A stretch of DNA of 64,000 nt from Bromus sterilis. Taxonomy: Eukaryota > Streptophyta > Magnoliopsida > Poales > Poaceae. The position numbers were made by a program, and so were the translations under genes. Location of the stretch: contig OX465600.1 of NCBI GenBank assembly GCA_950022295.1, forward strand, positions 203,885,782 through 203,949,781. The letters run 5' to 3'. Below the pieces are notes generated by a model. That model did no database searches. It saw nothing but the letters and a program-made list of their open reading frames with translations, and was not told the DNA's origin. Shown here in pieces: positions 25,294 to 37,362 of this stretch (position 1 is its first letter; every line of letters starts with the position of its first letter).

Positions 25294-27114
25294 CCGGTCT
25301 ATTCTGCTAATATTAGCAGAATAACTATTCTGCTAACACTCCTGCACTGCATCGTATGCTAAGGGAACGTCATTGCTAACTTACGAGCACTGCATCTCGG
25401 GTAAAAACGAACCACATGCAATATTTTCGCTATAACTTTTTAACCATTGGCAGGAATTGAGCGTATGATACACCGTTGGATTCGTATGGAAAAGGAGCAT
25501 CTTACGTATGTTGAACACTTCCCCCGATTCTTCACGGTTAAGAGCAGTTTCGAAAATGGTGCGGCGACCCACTTTTACAGCCGCAGTTTTTTCGCAATTT
25601 CTCTTAAACCGTTCATTGGAATGATGCAAATGATATACCGTTGGAAATATATCGATCAGGCGCTCCATCCATATGTAGAACACTTTGTCTAATTCGCTAC
25701 GGATTTGAGAAAAATCTAGCCGCAAAAAAATGCGCACAGTCTATTTTTCGCCGGCGGATCTTGTAGAGAGTAGAACTTTTTAACCGCTTGTCGGATTGAT
25801 ACGTATTATACACCATTGGATTCGTATGGAGTAGGAGATTAATCCATATGTTGAACACTTTTCCGGATTCCCCAAGATTTTGAATTATTTGAAAAACGGT
25901 GTTGCTGCCCTCTTTTGGACAGCGGGAGTTTTTGCGTAAATTCGTTTGATTTGTTCCTCCGATTGATGCAATTGATACACCATTGGATAGCTATCGTCGA
26001 GGAACTCCATTTGTATGTAAAACACATCCTCTAATTCCTTACGGTTTAAAAGTTGTGTCGATTTTAGTAAATCGCGGAACTCCGTTCTTTGCGGACCCGG
26101 AATCGACGACGTGATTTGCATTCACCGGGCGACCGCACCGCATCCGACGGGCAAGCGCACTGCATAATCGCAAAACAGAATTTCACTTGTTTTTCACGGA
26201 TCCGGAATCGGGCGATGTGAACTGCAAACTTCAGAGACCGGTTGCATTTATCGACAGATAGAACTGCACTTATTTTTTTAAGTTTTAACATAATTTTTTC
26301 TCAACGAGCGTGGACCGCAAAGACGAGGCGAGTGAACTTCATTTATTTTTCTTCAAACTGCATCGATAGCTCAGCCTGGTGCCGCTCCACATTGTTTCCA
26401 TGGCGTGTTGCTACACCGGCCAGCTCATGGAGACGTGGATGGGCGCGTGAGAGCGTCACAAGACAAGCGCGACTACCTGGACATCGGCGCGCTCTCCCTC
26501 AGGACCAAAGGCCGCTTCGCTGTCTCGCCGAGCTCCACCTCGTTGTGCACCGGCTTCTTGATACGGGAGGGGATCAAACCGCCTGGTGGTTGCCGGAGCT
26601 GCCGGCGCGCGGTGGTAGGGGGGTCACACGACTCTCGGTGCTGGAGGGTATCCGCACAAGGGATGGCGCAAGGCCGCAGTGTCTTGGAGCCGGCGTCGGA
26701 CTGCACGGCGAACTGCGATGGATCCACGCGAGAGCGTCGTCGGGCGTCTGGGATACGCACGTCGCAGGAGGCCGCGGCTAGTCGGAGCCAGAGGCCCTGG
26801 CAGAGGACCTCGTGGAGATTGTCGCCGGCGTGGAGAAAGTTGGGACGGCGGAGCAACCATGTGGTGGAGATGGTGGGTAGTTTATTTCATGATCCCGATC
26901 CAGTTCTTTTTGCCATTGTTGGAGGAGGCAGCAGTGTTGGGTGGTGTGGTGCGTGGGGCAGTGGAAGTTTTTTTTTATCGTGCGGCTCGGTTTGAGCGGC
27001 GCCGTTCGGTTGGCGCTCCGCGCTAGAAGGTGCGTTAGGTGGGGGTGTTAGCAGAATAAGCCAAATTGTTAGTAGAATAAGGTCTTAGAGGGTGTTGTTC
27101 GAATAGACCCACCC
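25294..27114 (-). mobile_element. M1: Helitron-like element with palindromic 3' end and GC-rich cargo
   Basis: M1 is read on the - strand. Its 5' end (27114 leftward) is GGGTGGGTCTATTCG followed by three spaced copies of TTCT(A)ACAACA-type repeats. Its 3' end (25294) has a perfect 24 bp palindrome. The 3' ~1 kb (25380-26330) is shared with M2 and M3 and consists of diverged segments containing CACCGTTGGATTCGTATGG and TTTTTAACCG. The 5' part (about 26380-27010) is GC-rich DNA absent from M2 and M3, so it may be captured host sequence. I recognise no protein in it. No transposase, Rep or helicase is encoded, so the element is non-autonomous. Class is uncertain. Confidence 0.6.
25300..25323. other. 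Perfect 24 bp palindrome at M1 3' end
   Basis: TATTCTGCTAAT is followed immediately by its reverse complement ATTAGCAGAATA. Equivalent hairpins are at 29638-29661 (M2) and, with three mismatches, 31927-31950 (M3). Confidence 0.9.
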
Positions 27115-27161
27115 TATATATATAGAATAGACCCACCCTATATATATATATATATATATAT
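27115..27161. repeat. TA microsatellite between M1 and M2
   Basis: TATATATA, then a second partial M-element terminus (GAATAGACCCACCC, 27125-27138), then a longer TA run. M1 and M2 lie head to head across it. Confidence 0.85.
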
Positions 27162-29669
27162 ACTATTCTAACAACACCCCCTTAAAACCTTATTCTAACA
27201 ACAATTTCTTATTCTAACAACACCCAACAATACAAAATCCCGCGACCCGAACCGCACTAAAAAATGATCCGGAGCGGCATAGCCCCACCACCCCACTTCT
27301 TCCTTTCTCTCTCCCCCCCCCCCCCCGCACCCGACCTCTCGCCCACATCCCCCACTCCCCACCCACCTTCTTCCCTCACCGCCGTCGGACAGGCCATGCA
27401 CCGCCCCGCCGCCCTGGATCTCGAGCGTTTCACGGCCGTCTTGCACTACTTCGAGTCCGGCGCCCCTGGATCCAAGCGTCTGTTGCCGTCCTCCCCTACC
27501 TCCCGTCACGTGCCGCTGGATCCAAGAGTCCACTGTACCGTTGTCCTCCCCTGCCTCGCCTCACGCGCCCTGTATCCAAACTGATTCCCGACCAGAGGGA
27601 GATCGTAGTCCACCTAGACTCGGGCCACCAGCGGATCTGAGGCACCCCGCGGCACCACACCTTCTCCATGGATTCCTCACACCGGCGGTCGCACTAATCA
27701 AGCCGCCAGCCGCGAGGTTTGCCTCCAAACTGGTGGTCTGTATCCCCCATGTCGAATCCATTCATCATCCCGTGTGGGGATCCGCCGCCGGCCACCCATT
27801 CCCCACCCTACCCCCGCTGCCGACTACCCGAGGACCCTCCCAACTCCACTGCTACACCGGATAGGTGCTCGTGCGAGCACGATCGCCACCGGGCTTACAA
27901 AATTTGCGGTGGCATGGAGGCCAAGGTGAGCTACCGCGCGCACAAGTCCAGGTCCGTCCTCTCTCATGTCTCCTCTCCTATGTGTTTGATTTGTATTCGT
28001 CTTTCCCTATGGATGTGAGTTGACATGATTTCAATTTGATGCAATTTGCTTCCTCTGTCGCGACATTTTCATGTACAAGTCTGCTCATCATCATGTGGGG
28101 ATCCAGCATAGGAAAATCCCTCACCATAAAATATCCGGATGGATTGCCCTGCGTACACGTTTGCCTCCAGAGACGACTTCGATGGGCAGCGTGCCTCCAG
28201 CAGATGTCGGTGATGAATGGTCCAGGCTGCCAACGTGTAGGTCCCATTGCAGTTTGTTTATGACCTTGCAGTGGTCCACTTGCCCGCCATCTTACGGTTC
28301 ACTTTATGTGCCTTGAGCTCAAGGAAAAAGAACTCCCAATCTTCCATGTTTGTTCATGTTTTTATGTGAACATTGCAGTTTATTTATTCTTTCTCAGAAA
28401 ACAAATGTGCAGTTCATTTGGTAAATGCAGAGCCAGATTGATTTTAAAATTTTGTTTCATGGGTTGCTATAGAAATATGAATCTTTTGTAATTGTTGAAC
28501 AAAATGGTGTTGTCCATTTGTATCAAGACTTGTGGTTCGCTGTGTGAAAACGAAAAGGACATTGGATGCAGTCCGTTTTTTTGTCTCTAGCAATGCGACC
28601 GCCCGTGTAATGAAGTGTACTGGATGAGGTTCACTAATAGTTCGTTGTATGTATATGTTGCAAAATAGATAAAAACAATATGTTGTTCACTTCGTTTTGT
28701 CTTGCGGTTCACTTTTCACGAAAGAGAAATGCGACGTATTGATTAATAACAAAAAATGTGTGCAGTTCCCTTTATTCGACATTGCGATGCGGTCGCACGA
28801 CGGATGCAGTTCACTACGTCAATTTCGAATTCACGAAAAAATATGTGCGTTCTGTTTGGCGATAATGCAGTGCGCTTGACTGTCGGATGCAAACCAATGC
28901 AGTTCACTCGCTTATTTTTTGTTACGCGAAAAAAGTGAGTCCGCGTTTTAGTAAAATCGACGCTACTTTTAAATGGTAAGGAGTTAGAGAGAAAGTTATA
29001 CATGAAAATGGAGCGCCTCGACGAGAGCTATCCAACCCAGTATCTATTGCATCGATCGGACAACGAATCGAAAAAAAACGCCCGCTGTCCACAAGAGGGC
29101 AGCGCCACCATTTTCTAAATTGCTTCAAAACGGTGCAGAATCTCGAAAAGTGTTCAACATGTTGAAGATGCTTCGACTCCATACGAATCCAACGACATAT
29201 CATACACATCGTTACGACAAACGGTTAAAAAGTTTGACTCTCTACGAGATCCGAAAACAAAAAATAGAGTGGCTGCGTTTTTTTCAATATCAAATTCCTC
29301 TCAAACCGTGCGGAGTTGGACAAAGTGATCTACATATGGATGGAGCGCCTGATCCAAAGGTATATCATTTGCATCATTCCAATGAACGATTTAAGAGAAA
29401 TCGCGAAAATACGCCCGCATCAATCCGTGAGGAATTAGAAGAAGTGTACAACATACGGATAATGCTCCATTTCAATACGAATCCAACAGTGTATCATACG
29501 CTCAATTCCGAAAAAGGTTAAAAAGTTGAAGCGAAAACGGTGCAGGCGGTTCTGTTTTACCCGTGTTGTAGTGCTTCGAATATAGCAGTGCGGTTCTCTT
29601 TGCGATACGATGTAGTTCGAAATGTTGTCAGAATAGTTATTCTGACAACGATGTCAGAATAGACCGGCT
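27162..29669 (+). mobile_element. M2: Helitron-like element of the same family
   Basis: The 5' end has three copies of TATTCTAACAACA (27164, 27190 and 27209 regions). The 3' end has a 10 bp stem hairpin at 29638-29661 followed by GACCGGCTG and a TA run. Cargo at 27260-28260 is GC-rich, with a C-tract at 27312-27326 and ORFs at 27264-27584 and 27541-27864 that I cannot assign. The 28500-29620 part matches M1 and M3. No mobility protein is seen. Confidence 0.6.
29638..29661 (+). other. 3' hairpin of M2
   Basis: Stem TATTCTGACA, loop ACGA, stem TGTCAGAATA, a perfect 10 bp stem, 8 bp from the start of the TA run. Confidence 0.9.
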
Positions 29670-29680
29670 GTATATATATA

Positions 29681-31956
29681 GGGTGGGTCTATTCTAACAA
29701 CACCCCTTAAGACCTTATTCTAACAACACCGGGCTTATTCTAACAACACCTGACTGAACCGACCAGACCAAACCTCACCGCACCGCACAGACAAAAAAAA
29801 CCCTTCTCATCCCCACAACCTCACGGAGATGTCCTCCTCCCTCTCTAGGGGCGCCACTCGCCGGAAGGCGGCATCCCGACCCCCTAGCCTCCTCCTTCTC
29901 GGTCGGCTCCGGCCTCATCCTTCCCTCCACATCCGGCCGCTGCCCACCAGCGTTCACTCCTTCTCCGGTGACACGGCCCGTCCGAGCAACTCCTTCCGCC
30001 CGCCTTCACGCCACCATGGCCGGATACAAACCTCCATGCTTTCACGTCCGAAACCCACCGTCGCTCCGCTTCCACAGCGCCTCCTCACCTCGCGCGGCCG
30101 AGGTGCCTCCTTCTTCCGCGCCTCCAATCAGCGGATCTGCCACGCCGCCTACTGGTAGGACGCTGCTGCAGATCCACCCGGGGCTGGCCATAGGGAGGAT
30201 GAGGTTCCCGCGACCGATCTGACTTCCCGGCGGCCTACTGAGGTTCTTCCCCGAGTGATGGACACAACGCATCGAGATCCACCTCACGCCTCCTAGCCCC
30301 TGGCTTCGGCACCGCGTCACCGTGTCCTCCGTGGCCGCCGGCCGGATTCAGGCAGGTCCGGATCCAGTCCCTGCCGCTGCACATGGACATGCGCGAGTTG
30401 CATCCTCTTGCGACTGGACTGCATCCACCCCAAGCGCCCACTCCAGTGCAGATTCGAGCATGGTCCAGTGTGTTTCTTGTTTCAATGACGAGATGGATAT
30501 GTATTTGATGCTACACTGTTGTAGTTCACATTTTCTATATGTGTTAAGTTTTTCAATTTTTCAGTTCGTTGTGCTGCAAATAAATTGTTTGTGTGCTCTA
30601 GTTTAGTTCAAATGCAACTGCAAAAGTGTTATTTTTGTACTGGATTTATGTATAGTAAAAGAAATCTTGCAGTTCGCTATTCGTTTGATGTAGTGCGACT
30701 TTTTAGCTAAAGCAGTGCGGTCATCCCGTCTAATGATGTTTACGAGATGCGGTTCACTGATAGATCATTTGTGTAAACAAATTAATAATTGAAAAAAATG
30801 TGCAGCTCACTTCGTTTGTGCTCGTTGTTCAATTCCACACCCCCCCGAAGCGAACTTTGAAGTTCTCATAAAAAATTGAAAAAATCATATGCAGTTCTCT
30901 CCGTCCATGAATGCAACCGGCGGTCGACGGATGCAGTTCGCTTCCTCGAGTTCGGATCCGTAAAGAACACGTTCATTTTTGTTCGTGGGTAATGCAGTGC
31001 GCCTACACGTCGGATGCGGTGCGGTTGCCCGGCGAATGCAGTTCGCTTGGCCGATTCCGGGTCCGCGAACAACACGTGCGCTCTGTTTGTCGCTAATGAA
31101 GTGCACTTGACTGTCGGATGCAAACCAATGCAGTTCACTCGCCGATTTTTTGTACCGCGAGAAAAGTGAGTCCGCATTTTAGTAAAAATCGACGCTACTT
31201 TTAAACCGTAAGGAGTTAGACATAAAGCTATACATGAAAATCGAGCGCCTCGACGATACCCATCCAACCGTGTAATAATTGAATCGATTAGACGAATGAA
31301 ACAATTTTTTTTACGCAAATACGCCCGCAGTCCACAAGAGGTCAGCGCCACCGTTTTCGAAATTCCTTCAAACCCATGAAGAATCTCGAAAAGTGTTCAA
31401 CATGTCGGAGATTCTCCTACTCCATACGAATCCAATGGTGTATCATCCGCATCGTTTCGACAAACGGTTAAATTTTTCGACTCTCTATGAGATTCGAAAA
31501 CCAAAAACAGAGTTGTTGCGTTTTTTATCTGAAATTATTCTCAAACCGTGAGGAATTAGAGAAAGGGTTATACATATGGATGGAGCGCATGATCAATACC
31601 TTTCCAACGGTGTATCATAGGCGTCAATCCGACGAGCAGTTTAAGAGAAATCGCGAAAATACGCCCGGTGCAAAAGTATGTTGCCGCACCGTTTTCGAAA
31701 CTTCTCTTAATCCGTGAGGAATTAGAAGAAGTGTACAACATACGGAAGATGCTCCATTTCAATACGAATCCAACGGTGTATCATACGCTCAATTAAGACA
31801 AACGGTTAAAAAGTTGAAGCGAAAACGGTGTATGCGGTTCTGTTTTACCCGAGCTGCAGTGCTCTGAATTCAGCAGTGCGGTTCTCTTTGCGATACGATG
31901 CAGTTCTAAAGTGTTGGCAGAATAGTTGTTCTACAAATATTAGCAGAATAGAACGG
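29681..31956 (+). mobile_element. M3: Helitron-like element of the same family
   Basis: It begins GGGTGGGTCTATTCTAACAACACC, with two further copies of the repeat within 70 bp. The 3' end (31905-31956) has a degenerate hairpin and GAACGG. GC-rich cargo lies at 29820-30450; the ORF at 29829-30158 is Ser/Pro/Arg-rich and unrecognised. The 3' kilobase (30860-31900) aligns with M1 reversed and with M2, including ATGCAGTTCACTCGCCGATTTTTTGT. It is separated from M2 by only a short TA run. Confidence 0.6.
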
Positions 31957-31961
31957 TTTTG

Positions 31962-31994
<33 letters not shown>
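31962..31994. repeat. Compound (TA)n(GT)n microsatellite
   Basis: A TA run (31962-31980) passes into (GT)7 at 31981-31994, at the right edge of the M1-M3 cluster. Confidence 0.95.
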
Positions 31995-31995
<1 letters not shown>

Positions 31996-33184
31996 GTGCA
32001 TAGGATAAAGGGAGGTACATCAAGGGGCGACAAAAAAACAGGCTATGCAATAGAATAGGAATGTAACGTAGCAGCAGCAGTATCAATGCCTTGTGCAATA
32101 AATGTACGGAAAGGTAGGCGGTATCTGGGGAAGGAAAATTTCTATGCTTTCCTGGAAGCTCGACGGTAGGGGTACGGTCGTCGATGAAGTAGTTGTACCC
32201 AACAGCGGTGTAGTCGGCTAAAGTTGCTGGTCTACCAGAGAATAAAGGGGGGCATAGTAAATACAAAGCAAACATAACAAACAGATGCATGACATGACAG
32301 ATGCAACGTTAACGGTGTTCTAACGCGGCGCAAAAGGTTATGCTCGGAGCGGGAATTCATCCGGGGATGAAATACCGGCTCCGGGTGATTATCGGCAAAT
32401 GGACAGGAGGGGGGAAGGTTCCATGTCTGTAGTGTCATGAATATCTGACAGACATGTGGATAGTGTATCCGTGATCGTTTATGCATTCCGAACAACTTTT
32501 ATGTTCGGAACATTTCCATCCGAAAGTTTTACCGGTACCGGGTAATTCCCGGACAAATGATCTGGAGGGGAAAGTCTCGGGTTCCCTATGTTAGAGGGGT
32601 GCGGTTGGTATGCGTGTAGCGTATTCTTATTCGTTATATTTTCCTGATCAACTTTCATGTATAAAGTTTTTCAATCCACTTACGATTTAAAAGATATTCA
32701 AATTCGAAGTTTAAATCAATTTAAATCAATTTATGAATTTCTTATATTAGTTAAATACCATATTATCCAGAACAGTGATATTGACTTAGTCAAACCTGAC
32801 ACGTGGGGCCACCTGTCATAGGCTGGAGCCTTTACTTGTCAAACTGACCAGTGGGTCCCACATGTCATTCTCTGGCATTAGCAAAATAATTATATTTGTT
32901 CCAATAGTAAGTGGGGTCCCAACTATAAGTGAGATATTTAATAAACATGTTTATTAAATTTAATTCACTTAATTAAATTGTGGGGGCCACCTGTTAGTGA
33001 CAAAGGGTCATTTAATCTAACAAACATGTTAACTTAAATTTGCTGTCCTTGGGCCCACTTGCCATAGACACTGGGAGGGGGGCTTGTTAAACGTGGGATT
33101 AGCCCACAGCCGGGCTACCTGAGCATGTCGGCGGCGAGGGGCACGATGGAGCGCGGTCGCCTGATAGGGCGCGGCCTCGCGCGC
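31996..33184 (-). repeat. LTR of family C, continued (U3 side)
   Basis: The region follows the order of the family A LTR at 52880-53650 (TAAATACAA..AACATAACAAAC block, AT-rich block, GTGGGTCCCACATGTCA block, GC-rich block), but as a different family. It fits as the continuation of 23457-25293 beyond the M1-M3 insertions. The stretch 32960-33145 recurs at 38421-38600. No gene is seen. Confidence 0.6.
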
Positions 33185-34170
33185 TGTAAGACTCGATATG
33201 CGGTACTGGTTCAGATCTGGATGTTTTCGTCCAGACCAGAGGACGAAGCACGTATCGGACCCACCGCGACATATGGCGAATCCATATGTCTCGGATATCA
33301 ACATGATATCACAACATTACAGATGCAAGGATACAACATCTCATACAATTGGCATACAACTGCCTTAATACATTACATCAGCGGAAGATATTGTCTGACT
33401 ACAGACTACAATCAAATGCCTAGTGGAAAAAATAAAATCATCGATCCCCATAACCACACGGGTCCAGGCTCTCTTCCGGGATCCTCCTAACTAGTCGTCG
33501 TCGAGTCTCCACGTGAAATGTCGATCACCATACCTGTTGTTCATCAAGAACCCTGAAAAGAGTTTGGGGGTAGTATCATGAGTACAGAAGTACTCAGCAT
33601 CCAACTGTATTGGTCAACTGACACAGCAAGGACTTCATCACTCGTCATTCTAGGATAACTAGTAGTTCACGGTAAGGATGGGGTAGGTGGTGAGGTTGAT
33701 GCCGCACTAGCATTTATGAAGTGGCCAACAAGTCTTTTATCAGCTCCTTATGCAAACATAACACCTACCATATCCTTGTCCTCCCCTTCATCACCCGATG
33801 AAGAAGAAGCAGTCAAGGCACACACACGTTGATCAAGTTATTAAGATTATCTCAGTTGTTGTTGTCTATGAACAAGGAGTAGTTCTCAAGTCCTCCATAA
33901 CCGTGGACACGGCTTCTCGAAAAGATTTGACCCTGCAGGGGTGTACCAACTGCCCATTACTAGGCTCCGCACGTACGTTGGTTTTCTCAGTTGGGCCGGT
34001 TAAAGACACTCATTGAAGAGTTGTTCCGAGAGATCTGGACGTAATAATCCCTCTAACTAACAACGAACAAATCAGGGTGGCCCTCGGGTAGTCGACAACC
34101 AATCCAAAAGCCGTCCGCACTCTCGGATCGGCCACTTCCGCCTCAACATGGTTTGGGTTACCGGAGCACC
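33185..34170 (-). repeat. Family B LTR fragment (3' end)
   Basis: It begins TGTAAGACTCGATATGCGGTACTG, the reverse complement of the B LTR 3' end, and follows 18100-19069 backwards. The shared palindromic motif is at 33882-33948. It stops near 34170, where family A sequence takes over within about 30 bp. Confidence 0.8.
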
Positions 34171-34197
34171 TCACATTGGGTCGGGCCCTCGCCGGAC

Positions 34198-35701
34198 ATT
34201 GGGCTCACTGACCCCTCACGACCTAGTAACTCACCCCAATCCATGTCCAGGAGTCACACCTAGTTCGGGATTTCCATTCGGCATATGCATAGAAAGATAA
34301 AGGAAATGAAATGTGGTATTCATGGTAGGGCTTGTAGAACATGGCTTACCAAGCGGAGAACCATCCGTCGAGGTGGGCTTGTCAGTCGTGCCTACATGGT
34401 TTGAGTCCTAGCTGGAAGCTCAGCCGGAACTCCAGTTGGGTTTGGAACTCATACAGTTGACTCCTTGGACTAGAACGGAGCTGTGGGCGAAGTGTTGTGG
34501 TGAACATCATCGCCGACACCCCTTGAATGGTGCCGAGACCTGGCGGTAACCGATGTTCATGTGTGTGTAGAGGTACACCCCTGCAGGGTTAACAAAACTA
34601 TTCGAATAGTCGCGTCCACGGTCATGGACTACTTGGAAAGCTGTGCTTGATTATTAGACAACTTGAATGGATACTTCTAAAACTCGCAAGATAAGCATGA
34701 GTGCTATGGCGTGCTTCCTCGTGGGGAAGTCGAGGAAGTATCCATAGTGGTGTATTGGTTGGAGACTTGGTAGTGGACTCGTGTACGCTTCTTACCTCAA
34801 GTCTGGTACTCGTAGTACTGGACTAGCCAAGGCAAAGCTGGCAATTCTGCATGTTGAAACCCCACCTCGCTTTACCTTGATACTTGAGCATGAGTGGTAT
34901 AGTTCTGATGTAAGTCTTGCTGAGTACGACTTTCTACTCACGTTTTCTTATTCTATGTTTTAGATGGAAACCCAGACCCCGATGGAGTCACCTTCCTGAA
35001 GCTCGACGTTGACTAAGTTAGCGTAGTCCCAGACAGCAGTCTGGTCCCTCGTGGAAGGGCTTGTATGTTTACAAGGCTTCTCTAAGCCATTTGTTAAACT
35101 TGTCTGTACTCAGACCTAATTTGCTTCCGTTGTATGTTGTAATGTGGATCACAGACATGTGATATTTGTATAATCTATGTGTAAGTCAATAAAGAAGTAC
35201 TTTGTAGAGTTATGTGATGATACCTGCTGTTCATACTAGGCATGGGTGCTGCGTGTATGATTATAACATGCATGTCTTAGTATAGGTCTTTTATACACCA
35301 AGTGGCCCTTAGATGTGCGCATCTTGGGGCATCGCGATGCGATTTCTCATGACTCTGTCACATGCACACCTTGATGTATGATCGAGCCCGCCCTAGACCC
35401 CGACTAAGTGATCGGGCTGGAGTTTTTTTATGTAGGGGTTATGATTAAATCGATAACTTGGTTGAGGCGACTTGTCTATGAGTATGGGATTTCACCACCC
35501 ATAATCATTTAGACTTGTGAGCGGGCGATGAGGACCCATCTCAGTTGATCATCCGGCCTGGATGGGATGCCCCTCACGTACGATGCTTTCCGAGAGTGTT
35601 CTGTGCTTGGCCTTGTCTGCTTAGACAAGTGGGTACGGCTCTCGGCTCTCCATGTGATTGAGTTGTGACTGGAATTACATACACATACCCGGGTCCCGAC
35701 A
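34198..35701 (+). repeat. Family A LTR fragment (3' end)
   Basis: From GGACATTGGGCTCACTGACC it follows G1's LTR from about 5590 to its end, finishing CCCGGGTCCCGACA. The shared motif is at 34573-34636. The first ~2.6 kb of the LTR is missing. No primer site follows, so this is either a 3' LTR or a solo remnant. Confidence 0.82.
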
Positions 35702-35795
35702 CCCTTCTTGAAGCAGTTAATTGTTCTTGTTGATGTCTTAATTTCTCTGCATCAGTGCATCTCGACGGGTTGTCATCCTTCTTTCGTGGCTGCAT
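35702..35795 (-). pseudogene. Possible gag N-terminus of a gypsy element
   Basis: A - strand ATG at 35795 opens a short basic peptide (MQPRKKDDNPSR...) reminiscent of MPPRK-type gag starts in plant gypsy elements. It is cut off by the LTR at 35701 after about 31 codons. The assignment is weak and rests only on composition and start. Confidence 0.25.
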
Positions 35796-36950
35796 CGTAC
35801 CTACGAATAGGTTAGGGGGAAAAACTTGAGGGGGTCGTTTCGGTACAAGCCTAATCAACCTAGATGGTTGAAGGGAATGGGGTACAAAGTATCTCACAAG
35901 TTAAACTCAGAGAGATACATCGAGAGAAACAAAAGAAGGCATGAGAATTTTTCAAGCGGATATGCAATCATTCAATGATGGTAATGGACGATGAAAAGGG
36001 GTCTAGAGCATCAGGCATAAGAACGATGTTTTATATCGAGCTAGACATCACAAGGTAGAGGACTCGTGAGTTGCATACGAGGTCAAGCAAGATGAATAAC
36101 CTCGAGAACAGAAACTTACAAGAGAGTCAGGTTTCCATCCTGTGGAACTGTCGGTTATAGGCCCACAATAAATAAGAAGGGTGGTGACAAACAATGCGAT
36201 CAAGTTGCAAGGTAAGTCAGTGAACAGCTTGTTAGCTATGTTGGCAACAACATCAGTGCCAAGGGAGAGGGACGAAGAGAACCATTTTCCTCCTCGTTAA
36301 GACGAGGCGGACCAATTGGCAAAGTTCTTGTCGATCTGTGGTCATCGAAAAGTCATCAACAATCGTAACAGGTTGTACAGACAAAGTAGTACACCGAAGT
36401 GTGTACATAAGCAGGGAATTATCACTGCTCGGATAATTTATATTAAAAGAAAGAATAAACAGACCAATGGAAATGAAAATGTGTGGATACATAAGTATCA
36501 GGTGTATATCTTTCCCAAGGGAAAGCAGAGCAAGATATATATGCCCAAGTTTGTATTGGCGAGGGGGGGGGGGTCAAAGAAGGTTGTCAATGATAACACA
36601 AATCATCGAGGGGCAAGGAGGGTATTTCTCACGAGGAATCCAATTAACACTTGGAAGCAGTCAAATGCCAATGATGACCACGACACATTCTGGCAAGATG
36701 TTTCAAGAGAATGTAATTGAACAGTGACGACATCGAGCAAATGGAAAGGTGAGGCAATTGGTATTCAGTGTTCTCGGTTAACGGCAACCCAGAATACATG
36801 GAGTGGCTATGACAGGGAAAGGCATTGTTTCATCAAAAATTCATAAGATGTAGTGCGACGGCATGATATCCTCGAGATAACAGAGGTAATACTCGAAGGT
36901 AGAATTATGGATCATAGATGCTGAAGAATCAACCTAGATGGTCTTTCAAA
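35796..36950. other. Unassigned non-coding stretch, probably retroelement leader
   Basis: No recognisable domain. Contains a G9 run at 36564-36572 region and purine-rich DNA. ORFs at 36316-36720 and 36467-36727 lack family features. It could be the leader of the - strand element whose gag start may lie at 35795. Confidence 0.3.
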
Positions 36951-37313
36951 AGTATCTCATTTTCTCCTATGAGGCACATAATTTTTTGCTGGGTCTTTCA
37001 AAAGTTGTGCTTATCATACATTTATATAGGCATCGACCATATTTACTTATCTAGAAATAATATTGATGACCAAGTACATACCCACATACCATAAGCCAAT
37101 ACTATATGTGCTAAGAGAAAAACATACCATACAATTAAGATAGAACAATGTTAATTAAAATCTTACAAGATTTTAAATAGATGTAAAGTTTTTTTTCTCA
37201 CACATCGTGTGCCAAACGAGATAAATTATGATAGATAGGTTTGGTATGGAGAATAAGATAAAGAGCACAATCTCACCGTGTTAACGTCAGGCTTAATATT
37301 TCACAAATATATG
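36951..37313. repeat. Tandem duplication, unit 1
   Basis: AT-rich unit starting AGTATCTCATTTTCTCCTAT. It is repeated, diverged, at 37363-37783. At 37150-37162 it contains the empty version of the MITE insertion site in unit 2. Confidence 0.85.
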
Positions 37314-37362
37314 AGATATAGAATTTTAAGGGATTTGAGTCACCAAATAATATATCTCTTAA

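Noticed and set aside
26242..26995. ORFs of 179 and 196 codons as a host gene
   Set aside because: Overlapping frames, no recognised domain, inside mobile element M1. Kept only as possible captured DNA.
31977..31994. GT repeat as a recombination or Z-DNA site
   Set aside because: Ordinary microsatellite; nothing but its place at the M3 border makes it notable.
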